In this document: positions 48,783-56,729 of the stretch, one piece after another
Layout: every line of letters begins with the position of its first letter
How positions within the stretch are numbered: the stretch's first letter is position 1
Source of the DNA: Streptomyces cynarae
Lineage (GTDB): Bacteria; Actinomycetota; Actinomycetes; Streptomycetales; Streptomycetaceae
Assembly: GCF_025642135.1 (NCBI RefSeq)
Contig: NZ_CP106793.1
Coordinates: 5,424,001 to 5,488,000 of the forward strand
Length of the DNA stretch: 64,000 nucleotides
Direction of reading: 5' to 3'
Translations under genes and position numbers: made by a program
Notes under the pieces: generated by a model
The model's database searches: none
What the model saw: the letters and a program-made list of their open reading frames with translations, nothing else
What the model was told of the DNA's origin: nothing

Positions 48783-48893
48783 CGTCGTCGGTCGAAGGTC
48801 GCAGCGGCGTGGGCCCGAAGACCGATGTGCCGCCCCCTCCCGCTGCCTAGCCTGGAAAGTGGTTCCGGCAACCGGGGGACAGGAGGCCCGACC

Positions 48894-49280
48894 ATGTCCG
48901 TGGAGCTCAACCACACGATCGTCGCCGCACACGACAAGGAGGCGTCCGCCCGTTTCCTCGCCGACCTGCTGGGCCTGGAGGTGGCGCCGCCGTTCGGCCC
49001 GTTCACCCCGGTGGAGATCCCCAACGGCGTGACGCTGGACTACATGGAGACCACCGGCTCGATCACTCCGCAGCACTACGCGTTCCTGGTCTCCGAGGAC
49101 GACTTCGACGTGATCTTCGCCCGTATCCGGGACAGGGGCCTGCGGTACTGGGCGGACCCATACCATCACCGCCCCGGCGAGATCAACCACAACGACGGCG
49201 GCCGGGGCGCGTACTTCGACGACCCGAACGGCCACAACATGGAGATTCTGACCAGGCCGTACGGGAGCGGCGGGGACTGA
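48894..49280 (+). CDS. VOC-family (glyoxalase/bleomycin-resistance fold) protein
   Basis: This 128-aa protein has the paired beta-alpha-beta-beta-beta units of the vicinal oxygen chelate fold. ELNHTIVAAHDKEASARFLADLLG opens the first and YFDDPNGHNMEILTRPYG closes the second. Metal ligands are likely His6 (NHTI), a middle His (PQHYAFLV) and the Glu in NMEIL. The ATG at 48894 follows AGGAGG. The family includes glyoxalases, dioxygenases and antibiotic-binding proteins, and nothing here chooses among them. Confidence 0.88.
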   Translation: MSVELNHTIVAAHDKEASARFLADLLGLEVAPPFGPFTPVEIPNGVTLDYMETTGSITPQHYAFLVSEDDFDVIFARIRDRGLRYWADPYHHRPGEINHNDGGRGAYFDDPNGHNMEILTRPYGSGGD

Positions 49281-49534
49281 GGTTCATCCGGTTGGAGGTG
49301 CGAGCGGGCGGCCGGGCCGAAACCCTGTCCCGGCCGCGCCGGCCTTGCGCTGCGGGGCTTGGCGCGCACCGAGCGCGTCACCGAACCGGTCCCATCGCAC
49401 TGTCGGTCGAGATGGTCATCGGATTGCGATCGTGAGTGCGCCACCTTAGCTTCAGGGCGTCGGGATCTTCCGACAAAGTCCGCATAGGTTCTCTATGTCG
49501 GCTTTCACCCCTGGTGCCATCGAACGGAGCATTC

Positions 49535-50011
49535 ATGTCGGTGATGACCGGTACCCAGCCCCTGCAGCAGTTCGGCCAGCAGTTCGGCCAGCAGCAGTTC
49601 GGCCAGCAGCCGATCGCGCAGGTCGTCCAGCAGACCATCCAGCAGGCCTGTCAGCAGGCGAGCCAGCAGATCGCGCAGCGCATGCAGCAGACGCTTCAGC
49701 AGATCCAGCAGGTCCAGCAGCAGCTTCAGCAGCAGGGCATGGCCCACCAGGCGCACCCGTACCTGGCCATCGCGCTGCACACGACGCTGCGCCAGGGCGT
49801 GCGGCACGCGGTGGAGCAGTCCGTGCAGCAGGCGCTGCCGATCGCGATCCTGACGCTGGTCCAGCAGAGCCAGCAGGGCCAGCAGGGCCAGCAGGGCATG
49901 CAGCCGTGGGGCCCCGGCGGGGCGGGCGGCCAGCAGTTCGGTCAGCCCTACCAGCAGCAGTACCAGCAGCCCGGCTTCGGCTTCGGCCAGATGCCCTTCG
50001 GTATCGGCTGA
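49535..50011 (+). CDS. Glutamine-rich low-complexity protein
   Basis: 158 aa with 55 Gln (35%), start ATG 49535 behind GGAG. Residues ~10-25 are QQFG repeats. Residues 26-68 are a long Gln-rich helix-prone stretch (VVQQTIQQACQQASQQIAQR) with one Cys, and 72-110 a more normal amphipathic segment (HPYLAIALHTTLRQGVRHAV). The end is a Gly/Gln/aromatic tail (QQYQQPGFGFGQMPFGIG). There is no signal peptide or membrane helix. The composition is prion-like or condensate-like, very unusual for this genome type. It has its own terminator and lies upstream of the pseudoprotease gene in the same direction. Its function is unknown. Confidence 0.85.
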   Translation: MSVMTGTQPLQQFGQQFGQQQFGQQPIAQVVQQTIQQACQQASQQIAQRMQQTLQQIQQVQQQLQQQGMAHQAHPYLAIALHTTLRQGVRHAVEQSVQQALPIAILTLVQQSQQGQQGQQGMQPWGPGGAGGQQFGQPYQQQYQQPGFGFGQMPFGIG

Positions 50012-50026
50012 CGTCCGGCGGCGCGC

Positions 50027-50067
50027 GATGCGGTGTGCCCAGGAGCGGTTCCCGGGCACACCGCATC
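50027..50067. terminator. Terminator of the Q-rich protein gene
   Basis: A 14-bp perfect stem (GATGCGGTGTGCCC with GGGCACACCGCATC) begins 16 nt after the stop, so the next gene probably has its own promoter. Confidence 0.75.
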
Positions 50068-50140
50068 ACTGTGGAAGCGCGGCCGCCCGTCACCGGATCA
50101 GGAGCAGACGAACGACGCAGGCGTGGTGAAGGTGGACGCA

Positions 50141-51877
50141 ATGGTCAAGGAAAGACCCGGAAACAACCGGGAGAGCGGGTCCGAGGGATCGATTTCCGGT
50201 GGGACGGGACCCGAGGGCAAAGAGACGGGGCCGCACAGAAAGGGCGGCCCGTCACCGATCACGGTGCAGCCGCGCCGGGCCCGGTACATGGTGACACCCC
50301 TGCCGCAGAGTCTTCTCCCGCCGGGAGTCGCCGAACTCGGCATGGACGCGCTGTGCGACCGGCTGGAGCGTATGCCCGAGGTGACGGTGACCCGCAGACT
50401 CCGGTCGCCGGAGAAGCTGAAGTCGGCCGGATTGCACCCCTCATGCCCGGAGATCGCGGTCGTCGAGGCGGCCGAGGCCCAGGTGCCGGCCATGCGGTCG
50501 CTGCATGTGCACATCGAACCGGATCTGCCGCTGTCCGGAACCGGACCCGCCGCCGCGCCGACCGCGGGTGTGCTGCCACTGCGCGATCCGGGGCTGGTCA
50601 TGCCGCTGGAGGAGCCCGCGGAGATCTCGCTGCGCGTGTGCGGCCCGGAGGGTGAACCGCTGGCGGGCGCGGGGGTGTTCCTGATCGGGGCGACCTGGCC
50701 GAGCCAGGGCGTCACCGCGGCCGACGGGACGGTCACCCTCACCCTGGCGACCGAGACCGCGGAGACCGTCCAGTCCCTCTACGTCCGCCCCGCGGGCGGT
50801 TACGCCGACCGCTGGATCCACCGGCCCGACCTGTCGGCGACCCAGGAGAACCTGGTCACCCTCACCCCGCTGGCCCAGGTCTACCCGGAGCTGGAGCAGC
50901 GGCAGCAGTACGGCTGGGGCCAGCAGGCCATGCGCCTGGACCGGCTGCCGCCCACGTTCCGCGCCTTCGGCGTCCGGGTCGCGGTCATCGGTTCGGGCGT
51001 CAGCACCGAGCACCCCGATCTGCGGCAACGCGTGCGCTCCGGTGTCGATCTCGTGCGCGGCACCGAAAACGGCTGGGCCCACGACACCCTGGGCACCGGC
51101 ACTCACGCGGCGGGCATCATCGCCGGCGCGGACACCGGCAAGGGGATCATCGGCATCGCCGTCGACGCCGAGATCGAGGTCTGCCAGGTGCTGCCCGGCG
51201 GGCACTTCAGCGACCTGATCGCCGCTCTGGACCACTGCATCGAGCGCGAGGTCGACATCGCCCATCTCGCGGTGGCCACGCCGTACCCTTCGGCGCTGGT
51301 CTCCCGCAAACTCGCCGACGCCTACGCGGCGGGCATCGCCTGCGTCGCACCTGCGGGCGACACCGGTGGCCCGGTCAACTTCCCGGGTTCGCTGCCCACC
51401 GTGTTCACCGTCGGCGCGCTGGGAGTCTTCGGCTCGTACCCGCCGGACACCTCGCAAGCCACCCACGTCGGGCCGCAGTTGACCCCCGAAGGGCTGTTCG
51501 CAGCGCCGTTCAGCTGCTACGGCCCCGGCGTGGACGCGGCCGCCCCCGGAGTGGCGGTCCTGTCGTGCGCCCCGCGCGGCGGCTACACGGCCCTGGACGG
51601 CACCGGCACCGCCTCCGCCCATGTCGCCGGCCTCGCCGCCCTCGTTCTCGCCCATCACGAGGACTTCCACGGCCAGTTGCTGCCGCGTGGCCCCGGCCGG
51701 GTGCAGCACCTGTTCGAGATCATCGCCGGGAGCTGCCGCCAACTGGCCGCCCCCGGAACGCTGGAGGCCACCCGCGTCGGACGCGGTCTGCCCGACGCCC
51801 TGGTGGCACTCGGCCTGGCCCCCGGTGTGCAGCTCGCTCCGGCCCTGTCGCCGTACGCCCCGTCCATGGCGGGATGA
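50141..51877 (+). CDS. Subtilisin-fold pseudoprotease
   Basis: This 578-aa protein has an S8 peptidase fold but lacks the catalytic residues. At the Asp position it reads VAVIGSGVSTEHPDL (Gly284 for Asp). At the Ser position it reads DGTGTASAHVAG (Gly489 for Ser in the GTSMATPHVAG motif). The oxyanion Asn is Asp407 (APAGDTGG). Only His322 (TGTHAAGI) remains. Residues ~1-45 are disordered and charged, with no signal peptide. Residues ~158-225 look like a carboxypeptidase-regulatory/Ig-type domain (PLAGAGVFLIG, AADGTVTLTL). The ATG at 50141 follows AAGGTGG. It presumably binds peptides or acts as scaffold. Its partners are unknown, but the Q-rich protein upstream is a candidate. Confidence 0.9.
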   Translation: MVKERPGNNRESGSEGSISGGTGPEGKETGPHRKGGPSPITVQPRRARYMVTPLPQSLLPPGVAELGMDALCDRLERMPEVTVTRRLRSPEKLKSAGLHPSCPEIAVVEAAEAQVPAMRSLHVHIEPDLPLSGTGPAAAPTAGVLPLRDPGLVMPLEEPAEISLRVCGPEGEPLAGAGVFLIGATWPSQGVTAADGTVTLTLATETAETVQSLYVRPAGGYADRWIHRPDLSATQENLVTLTPLAQVYPELEQRQQYGWGQQAMRLDRLPPTFRAFGVRVAVIGSGVSTEHPDLRQRVRSGVDLVRGTENGWAHDTLGTGTHAAGIIAGADTGKGIIGIAVDAEIEVCQVLPGGHFSDLIAALDHCIEREVDIAHLAVATPYPSALVSRKLADAYAAGIACVAPAGDTGGPVNFPGSLPTVFTVGALGVFGSYPPDTSQATHVGPQLTPEGLFAAPFSCYGPGVDAAAPGVAVLSCAPRGGYTALDGTGTASAHVAGLAALVLAHHEDFHGQLLPRGPGRVQHLFEIIAGSCRQLAAPGTLEATRVGRGLPDALVALGLAPGVQLAPALSPYAPSMAG

Positions 51878-51886
51878 CAGCGCACC

Positions 51887-51931
51887 ACACGGATCGGCAC
51901 CCGCTCGCTCGCGGCGGGTGCCGATCCGTGT
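51887..51931. terminator. Very strong terminator between pseudoprotease and DUF2637-like genes
   Basis: An 18-bp perfect stem (ACACGGATCGGCACCCGC with its exact complement) and 9-nt loop lie between convergent genes and likely work in both directions. Confidence 0.8.
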
Positions 51932-51955
51932 GTGTCGTTCGCGCGGAGTCCTGGG

Positions 51956-52678
51956 TCAGCCGCCGCCGGTCGGCTCCTTGCCGGGGGCGGCGTGCCGGGG
52001 GCGGTACTTGCACGACACCTGGCCGACGAGCTCCCGGAAGCACACCAGGGCGGTGATCGGCGGAATCCCGACGATCACCATCGAGAGCACGGAGTACGAG
52101 GAGTGGCTGATGCACAGGGCCACTGCCGTCGCGGAGGCGATCAGGATGACGCACCAGGACCGCCGGGCGGTGCGGTGCTGGAAGGCTGCCCGAAGGATGG
52201 ACAGCGCGGCCACGAACCACGGTCCGTACACCGTCAGCGGCCACCACTGGGCGAGCGGCGCCGGCAGGACCGTGGCGGCGATCTCGCGCAGCTGGTTGTA
52301 GGAGTAGGCGGTGGACCAGCCCAGCATCGCCACCGCGCACGCGGCGATCGTGGCGACCAGGAGCGTGACGGGGCTGAGCCGCTGACCGCCGTCAAGGATG
52401 TGGTGGGCCGGCCGGGGCCGCCGCCGGTCGATCCGGTGGCGGTGCTGGCCGTCCAGCGAGGGCGGAGCGGGGTCCACGGCCGACACGGTGGAGAGCATCT
52501 GGGCCAGCTCTTCGTCGGGGTCCCAGCCGTTCGGCGCGATGTCCGGGCCGGGGGCGCTCCACACGGGATGCGTCTCAAGGGGATCGACATGATAAGAGTG
52601 CTGGCCGAGCACATCATGATCGGATCTCAGGGCGAACTGAAAGTCGTAGAGGCTTGGCTCGCCTTGAAGCCTGTCCAT
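51956..52678 (-). CDS. DUF2637-like membrane protein
   Basis: About 240 aa from the ATG at 52678, which follows GGAGG. A ~95-residue acidic cytoplasmic N-terminal region (LYDFQFALRSDHDVLGQHSY, DPDEELAQML) precedes a membrane domain with four helices starting near residue 102 (PVTLLVATIAACAVAMLGWS). The spacing and the motif PLTVYGPWFVAALSILRAA resemble DUF2637, a family found on Streptomyces plasmids and chromosomes without an assigned role. Two Cys lie in the C-terminal part. It is second gene of an operon with a 57-codon gene 26 nt upstream. Confidence 0.8.
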   Translation of the reverse strand: MDRLQGEPSLYDFQFALRSDHDVLGQHSYHVDPLETHPVWSAPGPDIAPNGWDPDEELAQMLSTVSAVDPAPPSLDGQHRHRIDRRRPRPAHHILDGGQRLSPVTLLVATIAACAVAMLGWSTAYSYNQLREIAATVLPAPLAQWWPLTVYGPWFVAALSILRAAFQHRTARRSWCVILIASATAVALCISHSSYSVLSMVIVGIPPITALVCFRELVGQVSCKYRPRHAAPGKEPTGGG

Positions 52679-52703
52679 TCTCGAAGTTCCTCCGAGCTCT
52701 GTA

Positions 52704-52877
52704 TCAGGATGCTCCGTCCAGAGCGCGCAGGTATTCGCTCTCCATGTCGCTGATCTTCTTGAGGAAGTCTTCAAGAAGGTCGGAACAGCCCTTGAGGCGC
52801 ACGTCACCGCCGGCCGACTCGTGCCAGCCGGCGCCACTTCCGACGGGGATCTGATCTTCCGGTTCGTTCCAAGTCAC
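52704..52877 (-). CDS. Small acidic protein upstream of the DUF2637-like gene
   Basis: A 57-aa frame starts at GTG 52877 (GTG 52883 possible, with AGGTGATC between) and reads TWNEPEDQIPVGSGAGWHES, then RLKGCSDLLEDFLKKISDME and a short tail ending GAS. The second half is a strong amphipathic helix candidate with one Cys. The codons have the GC-rich third positions expected of coding DNA here, and the stop is followed at the right distance by the ribosome binding site of the next gene. No family is recognised. It may be a small regulatory or adaptor peptide for the membrane protein. Confidence 0.65.
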   Translation of the reverse strand: MTWNEPEDQIPVGSGAGWHESAGGDVRLKGCSDLLEDFLKKISDMESEYLRALDGAS

Positions 52878-52883
52878 GATCAC

Positions 52884-53244
52884 CTAACGAGCGCCACCGG
52901 GCGCCCAGGTATCCGGCATTTGGGGGAATAAATCGACGGAGAATCGTTTCGCCAGTCAGATGACAGTACCCGGTCGTCGCAATTCCAAAAATCTGTGCAA
53001 CGGTATTTCGGTGAATATGATTTCACGGTGCGTGAGGCGCCGGGGTGAGCCGCCGCGAAGGCGCCCTCCCCTGGGTGACTGAGCGAGATCCCGCTCGCCG
53101 GGCTCCGTGTCGCAGCGCTTCCGCCGAGGTCACCCGGAGGCCTGAGCGGTGATCACCCGGATGCCTTTCGGTGGCTCCCACCGTCGTGCGGCCACGGTGG
53201 ATACCTTCGGGCTCCGTCATCAGCCGCTACCGAGGAGAACCGGA
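52884..53244. other. AT-richer divergent intergenic region
   Basis: This 361-bp gap separates the small-protein/DUF2637-like operon (leftward) and the secreted barrel protein (rightward). The part from about 52915 to 53030 (for example AATTCCAAAAATCTGTGC and GGTGAATATGATTTCACGG) is clearly lower in GC than the rest of the window. It probably contains the leftward promoter. No gene is supported in it. Confidence 0.6.
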
Positions 53245-53739
53245 ATGCAGCCGATCAAGCGACGCTCCCTGGGGGTGGCCGTCGGTACGGCCATCGCCTT
53301 TGCCTGCGCTTCACCTGCGACGGCCGCCGGAAGCAGCGGCCCGGGAGTCCCACGCGAAGAGGTCTTCCAGTTGGTGGCCAGGTCGACGCAGACCAGCTCC
53401 GTCGACGTGAATCCCTCCGGCCCCAGCCAGGGAGACGAATTCGTCATCAGCGGCGAGCTGCTGAATCAGGGCGCGACGGTCGGAACCTACGGAGAGGTGT
53501 GCACGCTGACGCGCGTCGGCCCGGTGGACCACTTCGATCTGCAGTGCGTCGCAAGCTTCACCCTGGCCCAAGGGCAGATCACCGTTCAGGGGCGGTTCTC
53601 CGTCACCCCGGCCGGTTCGGGTGAGGTCGATCTCGCGATCACCGGAGGGACCGGGCTCTACCGCACCGCCGGCGGTTACGTCCACGCCGTGAACATCAGC
53701 AGCACAGACACGCAGGTCACCGTCCACCTCACTCGGTGA
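53245..53739 (+). CDS. Secreted allene-oxide-cyclase-like/dirigent-like barrel protein
   Basis: The ATG at 53245 follows GAGGAG and gives 164 aa. A signal peptide (~1-33, core VAVGTAIAFACASPATAA) precedes a compact beta-rich domain. GDEFVISGELLNQG, GTYGEVCTLTRVG and TGGTGLYRTAGGYVHA are the alternating-strand pattern of the AOC/dirigent barrel. Two Cys could form a disulfide. Bacterial members are secreted and of unknown role; the plant enzymes' chemistry should not be assumed. It is a single gene with its own terminator. Confidence 0.75.
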   Translation: MQPIKRRSLGVAVGTAIAFACASPATAAGSSGPGVPREEVFQLVARSTQTSSVDVNPSGPSQGDEFVISGELLNQGATVGTYGEVCTLTRVGPVDHFDLQCVASFTLAQGQITVQGRFSVTPAGSGEVDLAITGGTGLYRTAGGYVHAVNISSTDTQVTVHLTR

Positions 53740-53763
53740 CCCCTACACGCAGAGCCCGTGACA

Positions 53764-53790
53764 CCGAGGCCGGCGATGCGCCGGCCTCGG
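53764..53790. terminator. Terminator of the secreted barrel protein gene
   Basis: An 11-bp perfect stem (CCGAGGCCGGC with GCCGGCCTCGG) and a 5-nt loop begin 24 nt after the stop. Confidence 0.7.
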
Positions 53791-53890
53791 CCCGACCCCC
53801 AGCTGCGGATCGGAGCGCAGCCACGTGGGTAGGTCGACAGGCGCGCGTTGCGCAGTGCCCACTCGAAGCCGTCGCGGGCCGTCGACCGGC

Positions 53891-55039
53891 TCAGCGCGAC
53901 AGGGTCGCCGGGCTCCCCCCGTTCGCCTCGTACCCGGCCACAGCCAGCGCCCGGTACACCGCGTAGTCCGCCGCCGGATCGGCGGTCAGGGTCCAGGGCA
54001 ACGCGCCCACGTGGCCGTCGATGTGGACGAGCTGGGCCATCGCCTCCGCCCAGCGCTCGCTGCGCACCAGGAAGAACACCAGCAGATGGCGGACGTGCGC
54101 CAGCATCGGGTCGTCGGGGCGGGCCGAGTGCACCGCGTGCAGCGCGCCGTGGATGGCCTTCGTCACGACCTCGCTCCGGTAGAAGCTGCTGACCAGGTTC
54201 ACCTCGGGAAGGTGCTCGAAGACCGCGAACAGGGGCATGGCCGCGAGAAGCGAACCCTGCGGGGCGCGTGCCGCGGCCGCCTCCGCGAAGGAGTACGCCA
54301 GCTCCCGCGAGCCGTGCCACTTCTCGCACCAGTAGTGCAGCGCCGCCAGGTGCGCGCCCATGTGGGTGGGCGCCCGGTCGAGGATCTTCAGCCACAGCTG
54401 CTCGAACTCGGGCTGCGGGTAGGCAAGGCCGCGGGCCACGGACAGCTCGACGATGTAGGGGACCGGGTCGCCGGGGGCCAGCAGCGCCGCCTCCCCGCAC
54501 GCCGACCTGGCCTCCTCCATGATGATGCGGAAGTCCTCCGTCCCCGGCGTCGACGTGCGCCACGCCTGCTGCACCAGGAACTCCGCGTGCACCGCCGCGC
54601 CCCCCGCGTCCTTGGACGCCTCGGCCCGCCACACCCGCAGCCACTGTCCGCCCGGCGTCTCGCTCACGCCGCCGGGCCGCTGCTGCAGCTCCAGGGACGC
54701 CGCGCCCGCGAAGGCCTGCACGCGCTGCCAGCGCGTCTCGCCCTCCGCCTCCGTACCGGCCAGGAGCTGGGCGGCCGCGCGGTAGTCCTGCGTGTGCTGC
54801 ACCACGTCCAGGACGTCCAGCAGGTCCTCGTCGGGGCCGGGCATGCGGACGTCCAGCTCCTCCTGGCGCACGAACCCGTAGTTCGCCGGGTCCGCGGCGT
54901 CCGGGTCGCCCGGCGAGACCTGTTGGATGCCCGCTCGCCGGCGCATGAGGACGGGGAGCAGGACCATGCTGAACAGGGCCAGTGCCATCAGGACCCAAAG
55001 AATCACCATGGGCCCAAGCGAACCAGACCGGTCCGACAC
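53891..55039 (-). CDS. Membrane-anchored helical (TPR-like) protein, function unknown
   Basis: This 382-aa protein has one N-terminal membrane helix (~11-32, MVILWVLMALALFSMVLLPV) and a short basic stretch. About 340 residues of mostly helical, repeat-like sequence follow (for example YRAAAQLLAGTEAEGETRWQ and AHLAALHYWCEKWHGSRELA). The pattern of paired helices suggests a TPR/SEL1-like solenoid in the cytoplasm or at the membrane. GTG 55039 is used; ATG at residue 11 would remove little. It is conserved upstream of and divergent from metB in Streptomyces, but unassigned. Confidence 0.75.
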   Translation of the reverse strand: MSDRSGSLGPMVILWVLMALALFSMVLLPVLMRRRAGIQQVSPGDPDAADPANYGFVRQEELDVRMPGPDEDLLDVLDVVQHTQDYRAAAQLLAGTEAEGETRWQRVQAFAGAASLELQQRPGGVSETPGGQWLRVWRAEASKDAGGAAVHAEFLVQQAWRTSTPGTEDFRIIMEEARSACGEAALLAPGDPVPYIVELSVARGLAYPQPEFEQLWLKILDRAPTHMGAHLAALHYWCEKWHGSRELAYSFAEAAAARAPQGSLLAAMPLFAVFEHLPEVNLVSSFYRSEVVTKAIHGALHAVHSARPDDPMLAHVRHLLVFFLVRSERWAEAMAQLVHIDGHVGALPWTLTADPAADYAVYRALAVAGYEANGGSPATLSR

Positions 55040-55216
55040 TTGGCCATCCCGGTCGCCGCGCCTGTGGAAAACCCCGCCGCCCGGGCCCGTTCCCGGGTGC
55101 GGCGGCCCCCGATTCCGGCTGCGGAGGGCACCGTTCCCAGCTGCGGCGGCCCCGTTCCGGGGCGCCCGGCCTCGCGATCCCGCGTCCGGGCCGTCGGCGC
55201 ACTACCCTCGGAGCCC

Positions 55217-56371
55217 ATGAGCGACAGGCACATCAGTCAGCACTTCGAGACCCTCGCGATTCACGCGGGGAACACTGCCGACCCCCTCACGGGCGCGGTC
55301 GTCCCGCCGATCTACCAGGTCTCCACCTACAAGCAGGACGGCGTCGGCGGGCTGCGCGGCGGCTACGAGTACAGCCGCAGCGCCAACCCCACCCGCACCG
55401 CCCTGGAGGAGAACCTCGCCGCCCTGGAGGGCGGCCGGCGAGGCCTCGCGTTCGCGTCCGGACTGGCGGCCGAGGACTGCCTGCTGCGTACGCTGCTCGC
55501 CCCCGGCGACCACGTGGTGATCCCGAACGACGCCTACGGCGGTACGTTCCGCCTGTTCGCCAAGGTCGTCTCCCGGTGGGGCGTCGAGTGGTCGGTCGCC
55601 GACACCAGCGACCCGGCCGCCGTGCGGGCCGCCCTCACCCCGAGGACGAAGGTCGTGTGGGTGGAGACCCCCTCCAACCCGCTGCTCGGCATCACCGACA
55701 TCGCCGCCGTCGCTCAGATCGCCCGTGACGCGGGCGCCCGGCTCGTCGTCGACAACACGTTCGCCACCCCCTACCTCCAGCAGCCGCTCGCGCTCGGCGC
55801 GGACGTCGTCGTGCACTCCCTGACCAAGTACATGGGCGGCCACTCCGACGTCGTCGGCGGGGCACTGATCGTGAACGACCAGGAGCTCGGCGAGCAGCTG
55901 GCGTACCACCAGAACGCGATGGGCGCGGTCGCCGGCCCGTTCGACTCCTGGCTGGTGCTGCGCGGCACGAAGACGCTCGCCGTGCGCATGGACCGGCACA
56001 GCGAGAACGCCACCAAGGTCGCCGACATGCTCGGCGGGCACCCGCGCGTGAAGCGCGTCCTGTACCCGGGCCTGCCGGAGCACCCCGGTCACGAGGTCGC
56101 GGCGAAGCAGATGAAGGCGTTCGGCGGCATGGTGTCCTTCCGGGTGGAGGGCGGCGAGGAGGCGGCCGTCGAGGTCTGCAACCGGGCCGAGGTGTTCACT
56201 CTCGGCGAGTCGCTCGGCGGTGTGGAGTCCCTGATCGAGCACCCGGGGCGCATGACGCACGCGTCCGCGGCCGGCTCGGCCCTCGAGGTCCCCGCCGACC
56301 TGGTCCGCCTCTCCGTGGGCATCGAGAACGTCGACGACCTGCTGGAGGACCTGAAGCAGGCCCTCGGCTGA
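55217..56371 (+). CDS. metB: Cystathionine gamma-synthase (MetB-type)
   Basis: This 384-aa PLP enzyme joins an activated homoserine and cysteine to cystathionine; close relatives act as gamma-lyases. PLP-binding Lys204 is in HSLTKYMGGHSDV, with the usual ASGLAA (~80-85), NDAYGGT, VDNTFATPYLQ and the C-terminal SLGGVESLIEHP. Active-site tyrosines are present in YEYSRSANPTR. A TACCCT -10-like hexamer 8 nt before the ATG (55203-55208) suggests a leaderless or near-leaderless message. A lyase or synthase assignment is not certain from sequence. Confidence 0.92.
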   Translation: MSDRHISQHFETLAIHAGNTADPLTGAVVPPIYQVSTYKQDGVGGLRGGYEYSRSANPTRTALEENLAALEGGRRGLAFASGLAAEDCLLRTLLAPGDHVVIPNDAYGGTFRLFAKVVSRWGVEWSVADTSDPAAVRAALTPRTKVVWVETPSNPLLGITDIAAVAQIARDAGARLVVDNTFATPYLQQPLALGADVVVHSLTKYMGGHSDVVGGALIVNDQELGEQLAYHQNAMGAVAGPFDSWLVLRGTKTLAVRMDRHSENATKVADMLGGHPRVKRVLYPGLPEHPGHEVAAKQMKAFGGMVSFRVEGGEEAAVEVCNRAEVFTLGESLGGVESLIEHPGRMTHASAAGSALEVPADLVRLSVGIENVDDLLEDLKQALG

Positions 56372-56392
56372 GGCACCGCCTCACCCTCGGCC

Positions 56393-56641
56393 TCACCAGT
56401 CGCTGATCGGTGGAGTCGTCGTCGACGGCGGCTCCACCCAGGGGCGGGCGAGCGACGCCCATACGGTGAAGGCGAGCGCCGCGGCCAGCAGGGCCAGCCA
56501 GAGCACACGGAGGGCCACCGTGCGGCGGCGCAGCAGGCGGCTGCCGCGCCGCACCACGTCCCCGTACAGGTCCGGCGGCACCGGTGGCGGTGTCCGCTCC
56601 AGCATCCGCCGCACGGTCGCCTCCCGTTCGGACACGTTCAC
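56393..56641 (-). CDS. Small membrane protein downstream of the sigma factor gene
   Basis: 82 aa from GTG 56641, which follows GAGGAGG. It has a cytoplasmic basic N-terminal half (ERTPPPVPPDLYGDVVRRGS, RRR), one membrane helix (~44-62) and a short Pro/Thr-rich outer tail. It is 88 bp downstream of the sigma factor gene in the same direction. The position would suit a membrane-bound partner such as an anti-sigma factor, but no zinc-binding anti-sigma motif is visible, so this is only a suggestion. Confidence 0.7.
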   Translation of the reverse strand: MNVSEREATVRRMLERTPPPVPPDLYGDVVRRGSRLLRRRTVALRVLWLALLAAALAFTVWASLARPWVEPPSTTTPPISDW

Positions 56642-56729
56642 CGGGCACCTCCTCGGGCGCACGGCCCGCGAAGGGCACTTCGGCGGTGCGCGGAGGGCCG
56701 GGGGCCGCGCACGTCCGCGTACGGCACGG

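Noticed and set aside
49535..50067. Q-rich protein as a chaplin or other secreted amyloid
   Set aside because: No signal peptide, no chaplin-like hydrophobic pattern and no sorting signal.
46601..53800. Accessory block as an integrated plasmid or prophage because of the DUF2637-like gene
   Set aside because: No integrase, replication, transfer or phage structural gene, and no att-like direct repeats or tRNA were found.
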